DNA of 64,000 nucleotides from Ophiura sarsii (taxonomy: Eukaryota; Echinodermata; Ophiuroidea; Amphilepidida; Ophiuridae): positions 57,270,580-57,334,579 of the forward strand of contig CM069454.1 of NCBI GenBank assembly GCA_035610835.1, in the 5' to 3' direction. The position numbers and the translations under genes are program-made. Positions 41,664 through 53,200 of the stretch are shown here, one piece after another. Below the pieces are notes generated by a model. That model was given only the letters and a program-made list of their open reading frames with translations. It did no database searches and was not told where the DNA came from. Within the stretch, counting starts at the first letter, position 1; each line of letters begins with the position of its first letter.

Positions 41664-42060
41664 TTAGGTCCCGGTTCTCAATAAATCCCCCTGATCCGGG
41701 CGCTACTTTTGTAAAAAAAGAAACTCCTGGTAAAAAAACTGTTATCTTGAGTCTAAGAGCGGAATGAGTCGTATTGCGGGAATATTGATTTTGAGTTACA
41801 GATAAAAAGAAGTGACAAATTGTAATATGTTTTACTTTGTTAATTCTTAGTTGGTAAACTGTTTGTAACTTTAAGTTTTTAAAAAACTAGATTTTAGTGG
41901 GGTTTGGACCATACTGTAGTATTTTCACCTGCTTTTAAATGATGGACAAATATCAAAATTCAAAACTGCCGACATGTGACTCATTTCGCTTGATCACCAT
42001 ACATTTTTTGTTTTAGACATTAAAATTGTCAAACACAATGAAGAATTTTGCAATCATCAC
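41664..42060. other. AT-rich stretch, no gene
   Basis: Nothing recognisable apart from the candidate polyadenylation signal at its left edge. Confidence 0.4.
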
Positions 42061-42062
42061 TA

Positions 42063-42127
42063 CAGGGTGAGTAAAAAAAGGTGTAAAGTCAGTGTAAGGT
42101 TTTTTTGGGTTTTTTTTACGCACCCTG
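42063..42127. mobile_element. 65-bp mariner-like mini element
   Basis: CAGGGTGAGTAAAAAAA at the left, TTTTTTTACGCACCCTG at the right, TA on each side (42061-42062, 42128-42129). The termini resemble the CAGGGTG-type ends of mariner MITEs seen at 13217 and 61024. Confidence 0.7.
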
Positions 42128-42277
42128 TATTCTATGCCTGTAACAAGAGCTGCCCTTTTATTGCAAGTGTGCTGGATAACTTCTACAGGGCAAGTCATAC
42201 AGAAATGGCTCTTTTTGGGTGCCCCAAAAGCACCACAAAAATTGTAGGCATACATAATTTATTCAAAACCGATGATA

Positions 42278-42423
42278 CAGTGGAACCTCTTTTAACACAA
42301 ACTCTGTTAACACAAAGTATTATTAAAGTCCCAAGCTTATGATTATTTTATAGCCTTATACTATGATTGGTTAACACAAATTCCTGTTAACACAGACTAA
42401 CATGCACTAACAAGGTTCCACTG
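42278..42423. mobile_element. pogo/Tigger-like MITE (CAGTGGAACC)
   Basis: 146 bp; ends CAGTGGAACCT and the inverse AGGTTCCACTG apart from one base, TA on each side. Repeated GTTAACACA motifs occur in both orientations inside. CAGTGGAACC ends with TA targets are typical of pogo-group elements. Confidence 0.8.
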
Positions 42424-42914
42424 TAGTGCTAAAAAGACCATACATATATTCAGGGCTGTACCATGGCTGTACTTAGTACCCGCCCACACGCCCTTGGCGG
42501 GTCATTTTTGCGTCGGGTGGGTAACTATTCAAATATACACGCCAGTAAGAATTTTGCTGTTGGTAAATGAAGATTACTTGTTTACAGTCGGGCTGGTAAC
42601 TTTAACATGCTACCAGCCCGGCTGGCTGTTTGGAGAAAAAATTAAGGTACACCCCTGCATATATTTGGTGGAAAAGGGCATGAATTTTGGATTCAAAATT
42701 ACTGGAAATGAATAGAACTGTGGAAATTTGAGTAAGAAAGAGCCCAAATTCAAGAAAAAACTGAAAATAGGCATCTCATGTGATTTTAAAAAAGCGCTCT
42801 TCCGCAGAATTCACTGAAGTATTGTGTGATAATTCGACCATCCAGTGGATTGGCTTTAAAATAGAGGACTTTACTAAAATAAAATTACGTGATAACGTAA
42901 TGATCGCTTAAAAA
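42424..42914. other. No gene seen
   Basis: Contains an inverted pair GGGTGGGTAAC / GTTACCAGCCCG-type and CAGTCGGGCTGGTAAC with GCTACCAGCCCGGCTG near 42590. No coding exon. Confidence 0.4.
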
Positions 42915-43395
42915 CAAATATCGTCAGCCTGCTTCGATAATTGCCTAACTCACTTTTCAGCGAAATTGAGCTTTTGCATAAATCTTGACCTCATTACACT
43001 CGTGGCATTTTGCACATGTTGTAATAATGCCGAAGTCATTGACCAATCAAAAATGTTGATAAATGCACTATTTCAATTCTGCCTAAGTCAGCCTTGTGAG
43101 TTTGGCAGATTGTAATAATGATGTAAAATGTTTAAAATGGGTATTATTAACTTGTGTTAGGGCCTAAAACAAGCCACATTCTACTTAAATGTATATCTCT
43201 AACCTAATTCTATCCAACAGTCACTGCTCTTGTTGGAATTCACCTGCACTATTCATGGTGCTATTCAACATATATCATCAGCCTGCTTCGATAATTGCCT
43301 ACCTAACTCACTTTTCATATTTTTGTTGTTTTCTAAAAACTAGAATAAAATCAGTTAGGCATTAATCGAAGCAGGCTGACAATATGTTGAATGAA
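42915..43395. repeat. Repeats of CAGCCTGCTTCGATAATTGC with terminal hairpin
   Basis: CAGCCTGCTTCGATAATTGC followed by CTAACTCACTTTTCA occurs at about 42928 and again at 43280. The inverse GCATTAATCGAAGCAGGCTG lies at about 43359, forming a hairpin with the second copy (TTCAACATAT outside, ATATGTTGAA on the far side). Confidence 0.7.
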
Positions 43396-43718
43396 AGCCA
43401 AAATAATGTAGTATTTTTAGCACCACCATTGGTTTTGAATAAACATGCCTGTGACGCTTTTGCGAAATAAGTGTCTGTTCTTTCTGACTCATCCTCATCA
43501 AATGAGAGAATTATACAAAAAAGAACCATCATCATTCGGTGGTCTAACAAACCAAATGGGACCAGGAGCTTGCTGAAACTCTCTTGTGGAACTGATTGTG
43601 ATTTATTAAAGCATTGTGTAGTAAAGTTGAGGCCCTCGCTTGTAGATATCAGCAGTGACGTACATTTGTTGTTGGCATTGGGGGGATGATTGACCGGTGG
43701 TGGCACCATCATCAACAT
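43396..43718. other. No supported gene
   Basis: Overlapping open frames (43471-43689 plus, 43808-43362 minus) cover this stretch. Neither shows a domain I know. The longer minus-strand frame runs into the neighbouring MITE, which argues against a real gene. Confidence 0.4.
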
Positions 43719-44075
43719 TTGAAGGTATATTATGTGATCTTTTCTCAATCCTCGAAGAAGAAAAAATTGGAAGCAGATTTTCTTGCAGATTTTTATTTTT
43801 CTGATCATAAATCGTAAATATATTCTAAGTTACAGAGCGATACGAATCATAAGTAGGCCTACCTCAAAATCATGGTTTTAGAGTGAAGTTAGAGTAAAAT
43901 TTGAAAAATAGATTGTACCGTATGTAGCGGTACAATCTATTTTCAAACCATGATTTAGAAGTAATTAGGAATCGTATCGATCTGTAACTTGGAAGATCTT
44001 TATGATTTATGATCCAAAATGCAAATCTGCAAGAAAATCTGCTTTCATAGAAAAAATCACATAATATGCCTTTAA
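43719..44075. mobile_element. TTAA foldback MITE, family B, copy 5
   Basis: Left end TTGAAGGTATATTATGTGAT (one change from TTAA), right end AATCACATAATATGCCTTTAA. The centre GATTGTACCGTATGTAGCGG-TACAATC hairpin is closest to copy 3. The ORF 44088-43870 lies inside and is a shadow. Confidence 0.9.
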
Positions 44076-45010
44076 ACAATGCGCGCAAAGCTTTTTAGGG
44101 GGAATGCGTATGTGTACAAAGCACGCAAATACTTTGGTTTATTGTAAAAATTGCCTGAAATTAGCTTAATTTGTTATGAATTTCATTTCCATTACGGTGA
44201 GCATTTTATCATGCCAAACATTGGGGGGGGGGGTTACATAGGCCATCCCCCATGGTCAAATAATCCCCCCCCCCCCCCCCGGATTTACGCTTGTAGAAAT
44301 CAGTGGGGATTTGCCCTCTGAACCTTTTTTTGCGTTTTACCTATGAATATAGACTCCTAGTCTGTTGAAGAGATATGACATGTAAAATACAGTTTTATTA
44401 GACCGATTATGTACACTTTGTCTCATAAAATAGACCAAATGAATAGCACTTCGGCGATATTTTGCTGATTTTCATCCGTTTCCGTCACACTAAATGGAAA
44501 TTTGGTTTTCGCCTCTCTCCAGAAAAGTACTCAGATCAGTTGACAATCATTTTTGTAGCTAAGGTTCCAAGTTACAATTTTCATAAGACTGGCTTATATA
44601 TATAATAACAAAGTAATGACGTAGGAGGTAGCATTTATTGAATGACCCTTGTATGATGTGTTGATTAAGAGATATTAGACGGATCAATACACACATGCTC
44701 AAATAGCACTCCCCCTATGGTGTTGTGCCATTATTCACATATCAACATTTTGCGCGAGTGCAACGATTTTCCTTATTTTTCTAGAAACAAAACATGCATA
44801 TTTATTTACCTTTTATTCTTCCGTGACACTGTACAAATCAAAGTTCACAATTTTGTGCATACTTTTATTTTATTTTCTTACTAATATAATTTCATATAAT
44901 AAAAACATGATTGTTACAAAGTTTGATAACATCCACAGTAAAAATTGGTGAACCCATTCTCTGTGAACATCAAATCAAAATCAAAACACAGTGTGTAAAG
45001 TGCGCATGTA
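44076..45010. other. Intergenic with G/C homopolymer pair
   Basis: TTGGGGGGGGGGGTTACATA near 44220 and a C17 run near 44263 form an imperfect inverted pair that may be the ends of a short G-rich element. No exon was seen. Confidence 0.45.
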
Positions 45011-45609
45011 CAAGGTGTGTCAAAAAAAGTGTCCCATGTAAAACATGGTTTCTTTTGGCCATGACAAATATAAAAATTGTTTGCAAAATACTAGTAATTA
45101 TGTTCAGCAATCTTTAATGTGCCATAAGATTTTTTTTTATCCATTTTGGAGATTCCGTTATCAAATAATGGCAAATCTACTCGGGCATGTTCAAATTCAA
45201 CTTTGGCTACTTTTCATTGGAAGAGAGCTCTTTTATTAGAATCGTCATTCAGTGGGATATTGAACATAATCAATAAAATCAATAATAGTCTACCTACTAA
45301 CTGTTGATTGTTTGGTTGAATTTCAACAACAACAACATATTTTCATCCATATTATCCATGACATACCATAAAATATTTGAATTTTAGACGGTATTTTAAA
45401 CAATACATTGACATTTTCTTGTTCAACAGTGGCCAAAGTGGGATTCGTACTCTTGTTACTGAATTGATCATATCTCGATAGTTAGGTGGTGAAATTCAAT
45501 TGGATAAAGTGTATTTGATAGCGGACTAACAGGGATTATCAACAGTCTGTTTTTCAAAAACAAAACCACAAATTGTCTAACTCATGGGACACCTTTTTTG
45601 ACACACCTG
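45011..45609. mobile_element. mariner-like non-autonomous element (CAAGGTGTGTCAAAAA)
   Basis: Left CAAGGTGTGTCAAAAAAAG then TGTCCCATG; right CATGGGACACC then TTTTTTGACACACCTG; TA on each side. Terminal repeats are about 28 bp and the total is 599 bp. The interior lacks a transposase frame; 45045-45239 is open but unrecognised. Confidence 0.85.
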
Positions 45610-46147
45610 TATAGCGAGAACATAAAGTGTAATTAGATCATTTCAATGCACTATAAGCATATTTTAGTTTCCTGATTTCTGCTTAGTTTGAAATTACTAC
45701 TATTAGTTTTGAACCAATCAGAGAGCAGGAAACTAAAAATGTTGACCAAACAGACAGCATGATGACAATTTCTTGAATTTAGTGGTTACAGGAAAAAAAT
45801 CCTGTTCTACAGGCAAACGGACCTCTATCTCAGGTAAGGTCGGTCGGGTGGGATTTCCAAAAACTTTTGGTGCATTTTCAACAACAAAAATCAAAAAAGT
45901 TAACAATTCGTAAACATTTTCTTGCTTGATACTCGATTGCTAGAAGGTTCAGTGAGCCTGTTTCGCATTTTATCACATTTTCAAAAGTGATAAAATGCAA
46001 AACTGGGCTCACTGCACTTTGTGTAAAGCATTCAACTTGGGGAAAACAATGATGATTGATTTGTGACAACCCAACAACAACCACATCATTTTATTTAATC
46101 AGTTCATTCTGTAACACAGGCGAGACGAATTCGTCTCGGCTTATTTA
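45610..46147. other. Intergenic with short palindromes
   Basis: Contains GTTTCGCATTTTATCAC with GTGATAAAATGCAAAAC at about 45960-46003 (a hairpin) and the perfect 18-bp palindrome CGAGACGAATTCGTCTCG near 46121. No exon. Confidence 0.5.
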
Positions 46148-46510
46148 TTAAAGGGGCATTGAGAGATACGTATGGGAGTGCGCCCTCAATTATCCTGGAA
46201 ATCAGTTTTTTTGCATCAAAGTTATACTTGGGCATATATACTACCATCTGAAACAGTATACCAACATTCGCCATTTATCATATAAAATTTCATGATTTTC
46301 TTAGTTTCGTTTTGAATTCGGAAGTTATGCATCGATTTATTCACGGACTTTTACGGCAAATCTCAACCCGGAAGTGCCGTTATTTGCTTATTTTGGCATG
46401 AAGGCGATGTCGGAATTGTATGACATTTTGGATTTGGGCTATATGTTGATGATTATCTTTACGTTATTTGCTCATTTAGTATATCGATACATCTCTCAAT
46501 GCCCCTTTAA
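46148..46510. mobile_element. TTAA MITE with 20-bp TIRs (AAAGGGGCATTGAGAGAT)
   Basis: TTAAAGGGGCATTGAGAGAT at the left and the exact inverse at the right. 363 bp. The frame 46374-46571 crosses its right end and is not a gene. Confidence 0.9.
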
Positions 46511-46699
46511 TTACTATTTTCTTGAATACATACATGTATACAAGAATATATTAACCATTCTATTAGCATGATTAGTGCACATTGTAAATGGCTGGAAAAT
46601 GGTTATTTTTAAAAATTATTTTCTTTGAATCTTATGGTATAAAACCGTGTTTGTTTCGTTCTGTTTCGTTCCGCAAAATATAATAAACCGTAATTTGAT

Positions 46700-46966
46700 A
46701 GGTTGAGAGTAAACATTCATCAGCGTCGTCAACAGACAGGGTCTAGAACCCACATTTTAACCTTGTCGTTCGACAACTTTAAACCACCATGTGTCGCTAG
46801 GAATTCCAAACTAGTTCAAGTCATTCCGATCCAATCCATGCAACTTGCGAATCACTGCACGGTATGGACTCGAACCGCAGACTTTAACTGTATTAAATAC
46901 CATTAGCTGACCGAATCTGAACTCACATATACCGACGTCGCTTGCTAATGGGACTTGAACCCATAG
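46700..46966 (-). repeat. tRNA-like repeat with several B boxes
   Basis: On the minus strand GGTCAGCTAATGG (A-box-like) is followed by GCGGTTCGAGTCC (B box) at about 46920-46860. A second B box, GGGTTCAAGTCCC, is at about 46955, and a weaker GGGTTCTAGACCC at about 46738. No full tRNA fold. Probably a dimeric tRNA-derived SINE. Confidence 0.5.
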
Positions 46967-46968
46967 AC

Positions 46969-47417
46969 ACTGCACGATTTAGGGACAAATAAATCCGGCG
47001 GGTGTTTTAAAAATCTGTAATTACATCCTTACATGTGTAGAATTTAAAACACCACAAACATTTTTTGCAATTCAGCTCAAAATTAAGAAGGCAATATGGA
47101 CTTCAAATAAAGCCTGACATTATTTATTATTATTACATTGTTTTTTTAACAAGTTGAAACACTTACATTTTCATTACAAGCTTTTTTTTTATGTAATGAT
47201 TTTTAATTTCAATTTCCTTTGTACATGACCTTTTTTTCACATGTAAGCATTTCAAACTCTTACATTTTCAGCTCAAGCGATGCATCGGTTGCTATCCGGT
47301 TCAGACGCCATTGTAGCTAGATCTGGCTGTTTGTTATACACCAATAGAGGGCTTCCAGGTGTAAGGATGTAAGGATTTGGTTTCCTTACACTTTCATGGG
47401 TCCCTAAATCGTGCAGT
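46969..47417. mobile_element. MITE with ACTGCACGATTTAGGGAC ends
   Basis: Perfect 18-bp inverted ends, ACTGCACGATTTAGGGAC and GTCCCTAAATCGTGCAGT. Inside, ATTACATCCTTACATGTGTA and TGTAAGGATGTAAGG-type segments form a further inverted pair. The right end abuts the next inverted repeat. The target duplication is not clear. Confidence 0.8.
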
Positions 47418-47570
47418 ACCGTAAAACAGGGTGAATAGGGACATGGGCCCCCATGTCCCTATTCACCCCGTGTTACGGTACACAAACTTGCCGGGTGACA
47501 TTTAAAAAACTTTTCCCATTTTTGTCCCTATTCACCCCCATGTCCCTATTCACTCCGTTTTACGGTAATT
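47416..47570. mobile_element. TACCGTAAAAC..GTTTTACGGTA short element
   Basis: Opens TACCGTAAAACAGGGTGAAT; closes ATTCACTCCGTTTTACGGTA. Three CATGTCCCTATTCAC motifs and one inverse make nested hairpins, one of them immediate (CATGGG-CCCCCATG near 47445). No coding capacity. Confidence 0.75.
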
Positions 47571-48102
47571 GTGAACCCAATTCTCCAAATAAACTCCTGA
47601 CCATACCCATACTTGAATATTTAAACTTAACTACATTTAATACACATTACAGCTTAAACATGTTAAATAACAATAAATAGCTACTCCGCTTTATTAAGAG
47701 TAGCACCTATACACAATGAAATATTTCACACAGACACTAGAATAAAGTAAGAAAAGAAATTTGGTTGCAAGTGATCGATATTCAAGTTACTGAATCCAAA
47801 AACACAAATAATCAAGCTAGCAAGCCAAGGTAATAATTTTAAACATTCAGGTAACTGTGCTTGCCTGTATACAATTGTGTGATTTCTTGTAAACTCTGTA
47901 AAACACGAATTATCCAAAACGTGCCAATCTTCTGGATGACAACAATTATTTATGTACATGACTAAACCAACGTCTTTTAACGAGTGACAACTGAGTGTAG
48001 TATTTCAATGAAATCAGCACAAATTGACATCAATTTATGCATCCTTGAATATAACCTATCCACATATGACGACAAATAATCACTTTACACTCTCGTTTAT
48101 AA
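47571..48102. other. No gene seen
   Basis: AT-rich. Frames on either strand are short and show no known motif. Confidence 0.45.
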
Positions 48103-48427
48103 CCCCGAGGGTGCTTAGTGGACATGAGGTTTATACGGGGATGTGTACGGGGATGTATACGGGAATAGGGTCCCACTTTTCACCCTCTTGTAACTGGATG
48201 ACCCCTTTTCGAAGCCATTTTTGGTAAATTTATGAGTCTAAAATCCTTAATTTTGCTGTTTTTCCCAAAATTTTAGCAAAATCTGTCATAGGAAAATTAT
48301 GGGTTTCTTTATAGTCAACATATGGGTCCATTTTCTCCCGAAAATTGGTAAATATTTTGGGTCAATTTTCTTTTTGCTGGCGGCACATCCCTACCAAAAA
48401 AATATCCGAGTACCCCCCTACCCCAGG
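48103..48427. mobile_element. hAT-like MITE with G-rich termini, family D, copy 3
   Basis: Right end CCGAGTACCCCCCTACCCCA then GGG; flanks GTTTATAA (48095-48102) and GTTTATAC (48428-48435), 7 of 8 identical. CGGCGGCACATCCCTACC near the right end matches the GCGGCACACCCCCGACC of copy 1. The left end is decayed. Confidence 0.65.
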
Positions 48428-48555
48428 GTTTATACTTTCATTGGAATTTATTAAAGATTTTAATTAAGATAAAAGTATAGTAAAACTATTCACCATTTCA
48501 AACCTTGTATCTTTTACCTTTTTGTGTATATCGGAATAGGTGATCGTGTGTCATC

Positions 48556-49934
48556 TAAACTGCTCACAAAAAGTTAGGAAACATTTTTTAATCAAGTATA
48601 TTTTTATCATTCATTACCCTCTTTGTATCTGTTATATATCAATGGAAAGCTGAAGTGTTCCTCTTTAAAATTATACCACATTTGCAATGATTACATGTTG
48701 CTGAACTTGACCACATGAATGAGAATGAGGCAAAGTCACAAATCAAATGTGCCAAAATTACCGTTATCTGTGCTAAACAGTCAATAGGTAATGATCAATA
48801 ATCAAACCGGTCATGCTTGAGAACCATGAATGGTTTGCACCAGTGAGTACAACACACACAAGTTAACCCTCATCTCTTTCACCATTATTTGGGTGTTTGC
48901 AAGATTGGTTAACAATGACTCGTGGAAGGTCATGAAGGTGAGTGATGAAAGGTTTAGGCCTACAACTTGTACATTTTTCTGAGACACGGTAAACGTTTTG
49001 CAGTTTCAATGCCGTGTTTAACAGATTTGGAGAGAGCCTGTGCCATTACCTATTGACTGTTTAGCACAGATAACGGTAATTTTGGCACATATGATTTGAG
49101 ACTTTGCCTCATTCTCATTCATGTGGCCAAGTCCAGCAACATGTCAACATGTCTACTATATGGACTCCCTGACAAACTCATTAACAAACTGCAAAGAGTT
49201 CAAAATTCGGCCGCAAGACTTGTCACTGGTGTTAACAAACGTACACATATGACCCAGATTCTCAAAGACCTTCACTGGCTAACTATTAAAAAACGCATCA
49301 TTTTTAAAATTCTTCTAACTGTATATAAAGCTCTCAACAACTCTGCACCCAATTACATCAATGAGCTTCTCACCCCATATTGTCCGTCTGCAAATCTCCG
49401 TTCTGGCAGCCGTAAACTCCTCGTAGTTCCAAAAAGTACCACTGCAACATACGGAGATAGGGCTTTTTGTGTTACAGGACCAAAACTCTGGAACAATCTT
49501 CCTTTACATATCCGCAACTCTAGGACTGTTACAATTGTTAAATCGTCTGTAAAAACTCATCTTTTTAACCAGACAATATAGTTATGTCTATTATGTGCAG
49601 CATTATTGATTTACATACTATAACTATTGTATCTTGATTTGTGCATATTCGCTGTAACACTGTATAGTGTATTTTGTAGGCCATATTGTTTATTATTTGC
49701 GCCTTTGTATTTTGTATGCTCTCGCTTTATTTTGCTCTGTAAAGCGCTTTGTGATCTTTTTGATGTAAGGCACTATATAAATACCTATTATTATTATTAT
49801 TATTGCACATTTGGTATCATTTGAAAGAAGAACACTTCAGCTTTATATTGGTATGCAACATAATACAAGAGGGTAATAAATAATAAAAATACACTTGATT
49901 AAAAAAAGTTTCCTAACTTTGTGCGAGCAGTTTA
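48556..49934. mobile_element. Long TA-flanked foldback, family E relative, split by a LINE
   Basis: TA plus AACTGCTCACAAAAAGTTAG at the left; CTAACTTTGTGCGAGCAGTT plus TA at the right. Arms include GAATGAGAATGAGGCAAAGT and, inverted, ACTTTGCCTCATTCTCATTC, plus AAAGCTGAAGTGTTC and GAACACTTCAGCTTT. The right arm is cut at about 49144 and resumes at about 49804, where the LINE fragment lies. The termini share AACTGCTCACAAAAAGT with copies at 17904 and 30933, but the interior differs. Confidence 0.88.
49145..49803 (+). mobile_element. 5'-truncated CR1/L2-type LINE, 3' end intact
   Basis: The open frame (usable from about 49147 to the TAG at 49579-49581) reads LPDKLINKLQRVQNSAARLV, then a HW-IKKRI block, LRSGSRKLLVVPKS, YGDRAFCVTGPKLWNNLP and HIRNSRTV-KTHLF. 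This is the standard C-terminus of CR1/L2-group ORF2. The 3' tail keeps AAAGCGCTTTGTGATC and GGCACTATATAAATA and ends in a TTA/ATT microsatellite, as usual for the group. The first residues of the longer frame are MITE-derived. Young and little decayed in frame. Confidence 0.93.
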
Positions 49935-50295
49935 TTAATTAACCAATCTGTAATCAACTGCAAGGCGAGTGCCCTCACTATATCAGAAGGTATCACCACC
50001 CCCGAGGCTCATGTTTTCTCAATTCCATCACAATATCAACAGACTGTTAGATTAAACTGTTTAAGTATAATTATTGTATAGTCCAGGTTTAAATATACCT
50101 TAAGCGGACGTTTTGAAAACAAGCTGATGTTGTTAGCACTAATTATCAACACTGATGATGAAGTGACAATCCTGTTGTGTTGATAGCATTAATTTCTGGT
50201 TTCTTCAAAACTGTGATTCTGGATGTTTTATCAACCAAGAGATTGCCATGAAAATGAAAGTGTTTCCTTTTCCAGGTTTTTGTGTGTATCTTAAT
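49935..50295. other. 3' flank of the PARP gene
   Basis: Probable 3' UTR and downstream region for the minus-strand PARP gene. No AATAAA was found close to the stop; AATAAA on the minus strand occurs only at 49936-49931, at the edge of the foldback element. No plus-strand gene. Confidence 0.4.
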
Positions 50296-53200
50296 TTAAC
50301 GTTTGGCGCATAATTTCTGTGTAAATTGATCTTTTAATTCCTGCACAATTGGCAAAAATTCTCTGTTCGCAGTTGAGAGATCAGAGCTGTAAGCCGATGA
50401 AGAGTTGGATTGGGCTGTTGAGGGTGTGCTTGCAGATCGTGAAGTTGAACCATATTGGACAGTGGTGGCAGGTGTCCTCACGGAGCCTGAACATGAAAAT
50501 GAGCTGGATTGGGGAGTCACAACAGCATTTGCAGAGCTGTTAGGCGATGAAGAGTTGGATTGGAAAAATGAGACAGCATTTCCACAGCTGTAAGGAGATG
50601 AAGAGTTGGATTGGGCTGTTGAGGGTGTGCTTGCAGGATGTGAAGTTGAACCATATTGGACAGTGGTGGCAGGTGTCCTCACGGAGCCTGAACATGAAAA
50701 TAAGCTGGATTGGGGAGTCACAACAGCATTTGCAGAGCTGTTAGGCGATGAAGAGTTGGATTGGAAAAATGAGACAGCATTTCCACAGCTGTAAGGAGAT
50801 GAAGAGTTGGATTGGGCTGTTGAGGGTGTGCTTGCAGGATGTGAAGTTGAACCATATTGGACAGTGGTGGCAGGTGTCCTCACGGAGCCTGAACATGAAA
50901 ATGAGCTGGATTGGGGAGTCACAACAGCATTTGCAGAGCTGTTAGGCGATGAAGAGTTGGATTGGAAAAATGAGACAGCATTTCCACAGCTGTAAGGAGA
51001 TGAAGAGTTGGATTGGGCTGTTGAGGGTGTGCTTGCAGGATGTGAAGTTGAACCATATTGGACAGTGGTGGCAGGTGTCCTCACGGAGCCTGAACATGAA
51101 AATGAGCTGGATTGGGGAGTCACGACAGCATTTGCAGAGCTGTTAGGCGATGAAGAGACGGACTGGAAAAATGAGAGAGCATTTGCAAAGCTGTAAGGTG
51201 ATGAAGAGTTTGATTGGGCTGTTGAGGGCATGCTTGTAGAGCGTGAAGTTGACATTGAATCAGGTTGGACAGTAGAGCGTGTCCTCAAGGAGCCTGAACG
51301 TGAAAATGAGCTGGATTGGGGAGTCGCATCAGCATTTGCAGAGCTGTAAGGCAATGCAGAGTTGGACTGGGTGGTTGAGGGCATGCTTGCAGGCCGTGAA
51401 GTGGAACCAGGTTGGACAGTGGAGCGTGTCCTCACAGAGCCTGAACGTGAAAATGAGCTGGATTGGGGAGTCGCATCAGCATTTGCAGAGCTGTAAGGCA
51501 ATGCAGAGTTGGACTGGGTGGTTGAGGGCATGCTTGCAGGCCGTGAAGTGGAATCAGGTTGGACAGTGGAGCGTGTCCTCACAGAGCCTGAACGTGAAAA
51601 TGAGCTGGATTGGGGAGTCGCAACAGCATCTGCAGAGCTGTAAGGCAATGCAGAGTTGGACTGGGTGGTTGAGGGCATGCTTGCAGGCCGTGAAGTGGAA
51701 CCAGGTTGGACAGTGGAGAGTGTCCTCACGGAGCCTGAACGTGAAAATGAGCTGGATTGGGGAGTCGCAACAGCATCTGCAGAGCTGTAAGGCAATGCAG
51801 AGTTGGACTGGGTGGTTGAGGGCATGCTTACAGGCCGTGAAGTGGAACCAGGTTGGACAGTGGAGCGTGTCCTCACGGAGCCTGAACGTGAAAATGAGCT
51901 GGATTGGGGAGTCGCAACAGCATCTACAGAGCTGTAAGGCAATGCAGAGTTGGACTGGGTGGTTGAGGGCATGCTTGCAGGCCGTGAAGTGGAACCAGGT
52001 TGGACAGTGGAGCGTGTCCTCACGGAGCCTGAACGTGAAAATGAGCTGGATTGGGGAGTCGCAACAGCATCTGCAGAGCTGTAAGGCAATGCAGAGTTGG
52101 ACTGGGTGGTTGAGGGCATGCTTGCAGGCCGTGAAGTGGAACCAGGTTGGACAGTGGAGAGTGTCCTCACGGAGCCTGAACTTGAAAATAAGCTGGATTG
52201 GGGAGTCGCGACAGCATTTGCAGAGCTGTAAGGCAATGCAGAGTTGGACTGGGTGGTTGAGGGCATGCTTGCAGGCCGTGAAATGGAACCAGGTTGGACA
52301 GTGGAGTGTGTCCTCACGGAGCCTGAACGTGAAAATGAGCTGGATTGGGGAGTCGAAACAGCATCGGCAGAGCTGTAAGGCGATGAAGAGTTGGACTGGA
52401 TAGTTGAGGGCATGCTTGCAGAGCGTGAAGTTGAAATTAAACCCGGTTGGACAGTGGAGCGTGTCCTCAAGGAGCCTGAACTTGAAAATAAGCTGGATTG
52501 GGGAGTCGCGACAGCATTTGCAGAGCTGTAAGGCAATGCAGAGTTGGACTGGGTGGTTGAGGGCATGCTTGCAGGCCGTGAAGTTGAACCAGGTTGGACA
52601 GTGGAGTGTGTCCTCACGGAGCCTGAACGTGAAAATGAGCTGGATTGGGGAGTCGCAACAGCATCTGCAGAGCTGTAAGGCAATGCAGAGTTGGACTGGG
52701 TGGTTGAGGGCATGCTTGCAGGCCGTGAAGTGGAACCAGGTTGGACAGTGGAGCGTGTCCTCACAGAGCCTGAACGTGAAAATGAGCTGGATTGGGGAGT
52801 CGCAACAGCATCTGCAGAGCTGTAAGGCAATGCAGAGCTGGACTGGGTGGTTGAGGGCATGCTTACAGGTCGTGAAGTGGAACCAGGTTGGACAGTGGAG
52901 CGTGTCCTCACAGAGCCTGAACGTGAAAATGAGCTGGATTGGGGAGTCGCAACAGCATCTGCAGAGCTGTAAGGCAATGCAGAGCTGGACTGGGTGGTTG
53001 AGGGCATGCTTACAGGTCGTGAAGTGGAACCAGGTTGGACAGTGGAGCGTGTCCTCACGGAGTCTGAAAGTGAAAATGAGCTGGATTGGGGAGTCGCAAC
53101 AGCATCTGCAGAGCTGTTGTAAGGCAATGCAGAGTTGGACTGGGTGGTTGAGGGCATGCTTGCAGGCCGTGAAGTGGAACCAGGTTGGACAGTGGAGCGT

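Noticed and set aside
43362..43808. 148-codon minus-strand frame
   Set aside because: It includes the left arm of a family B MITE and shows no recognisable domain or splice context.
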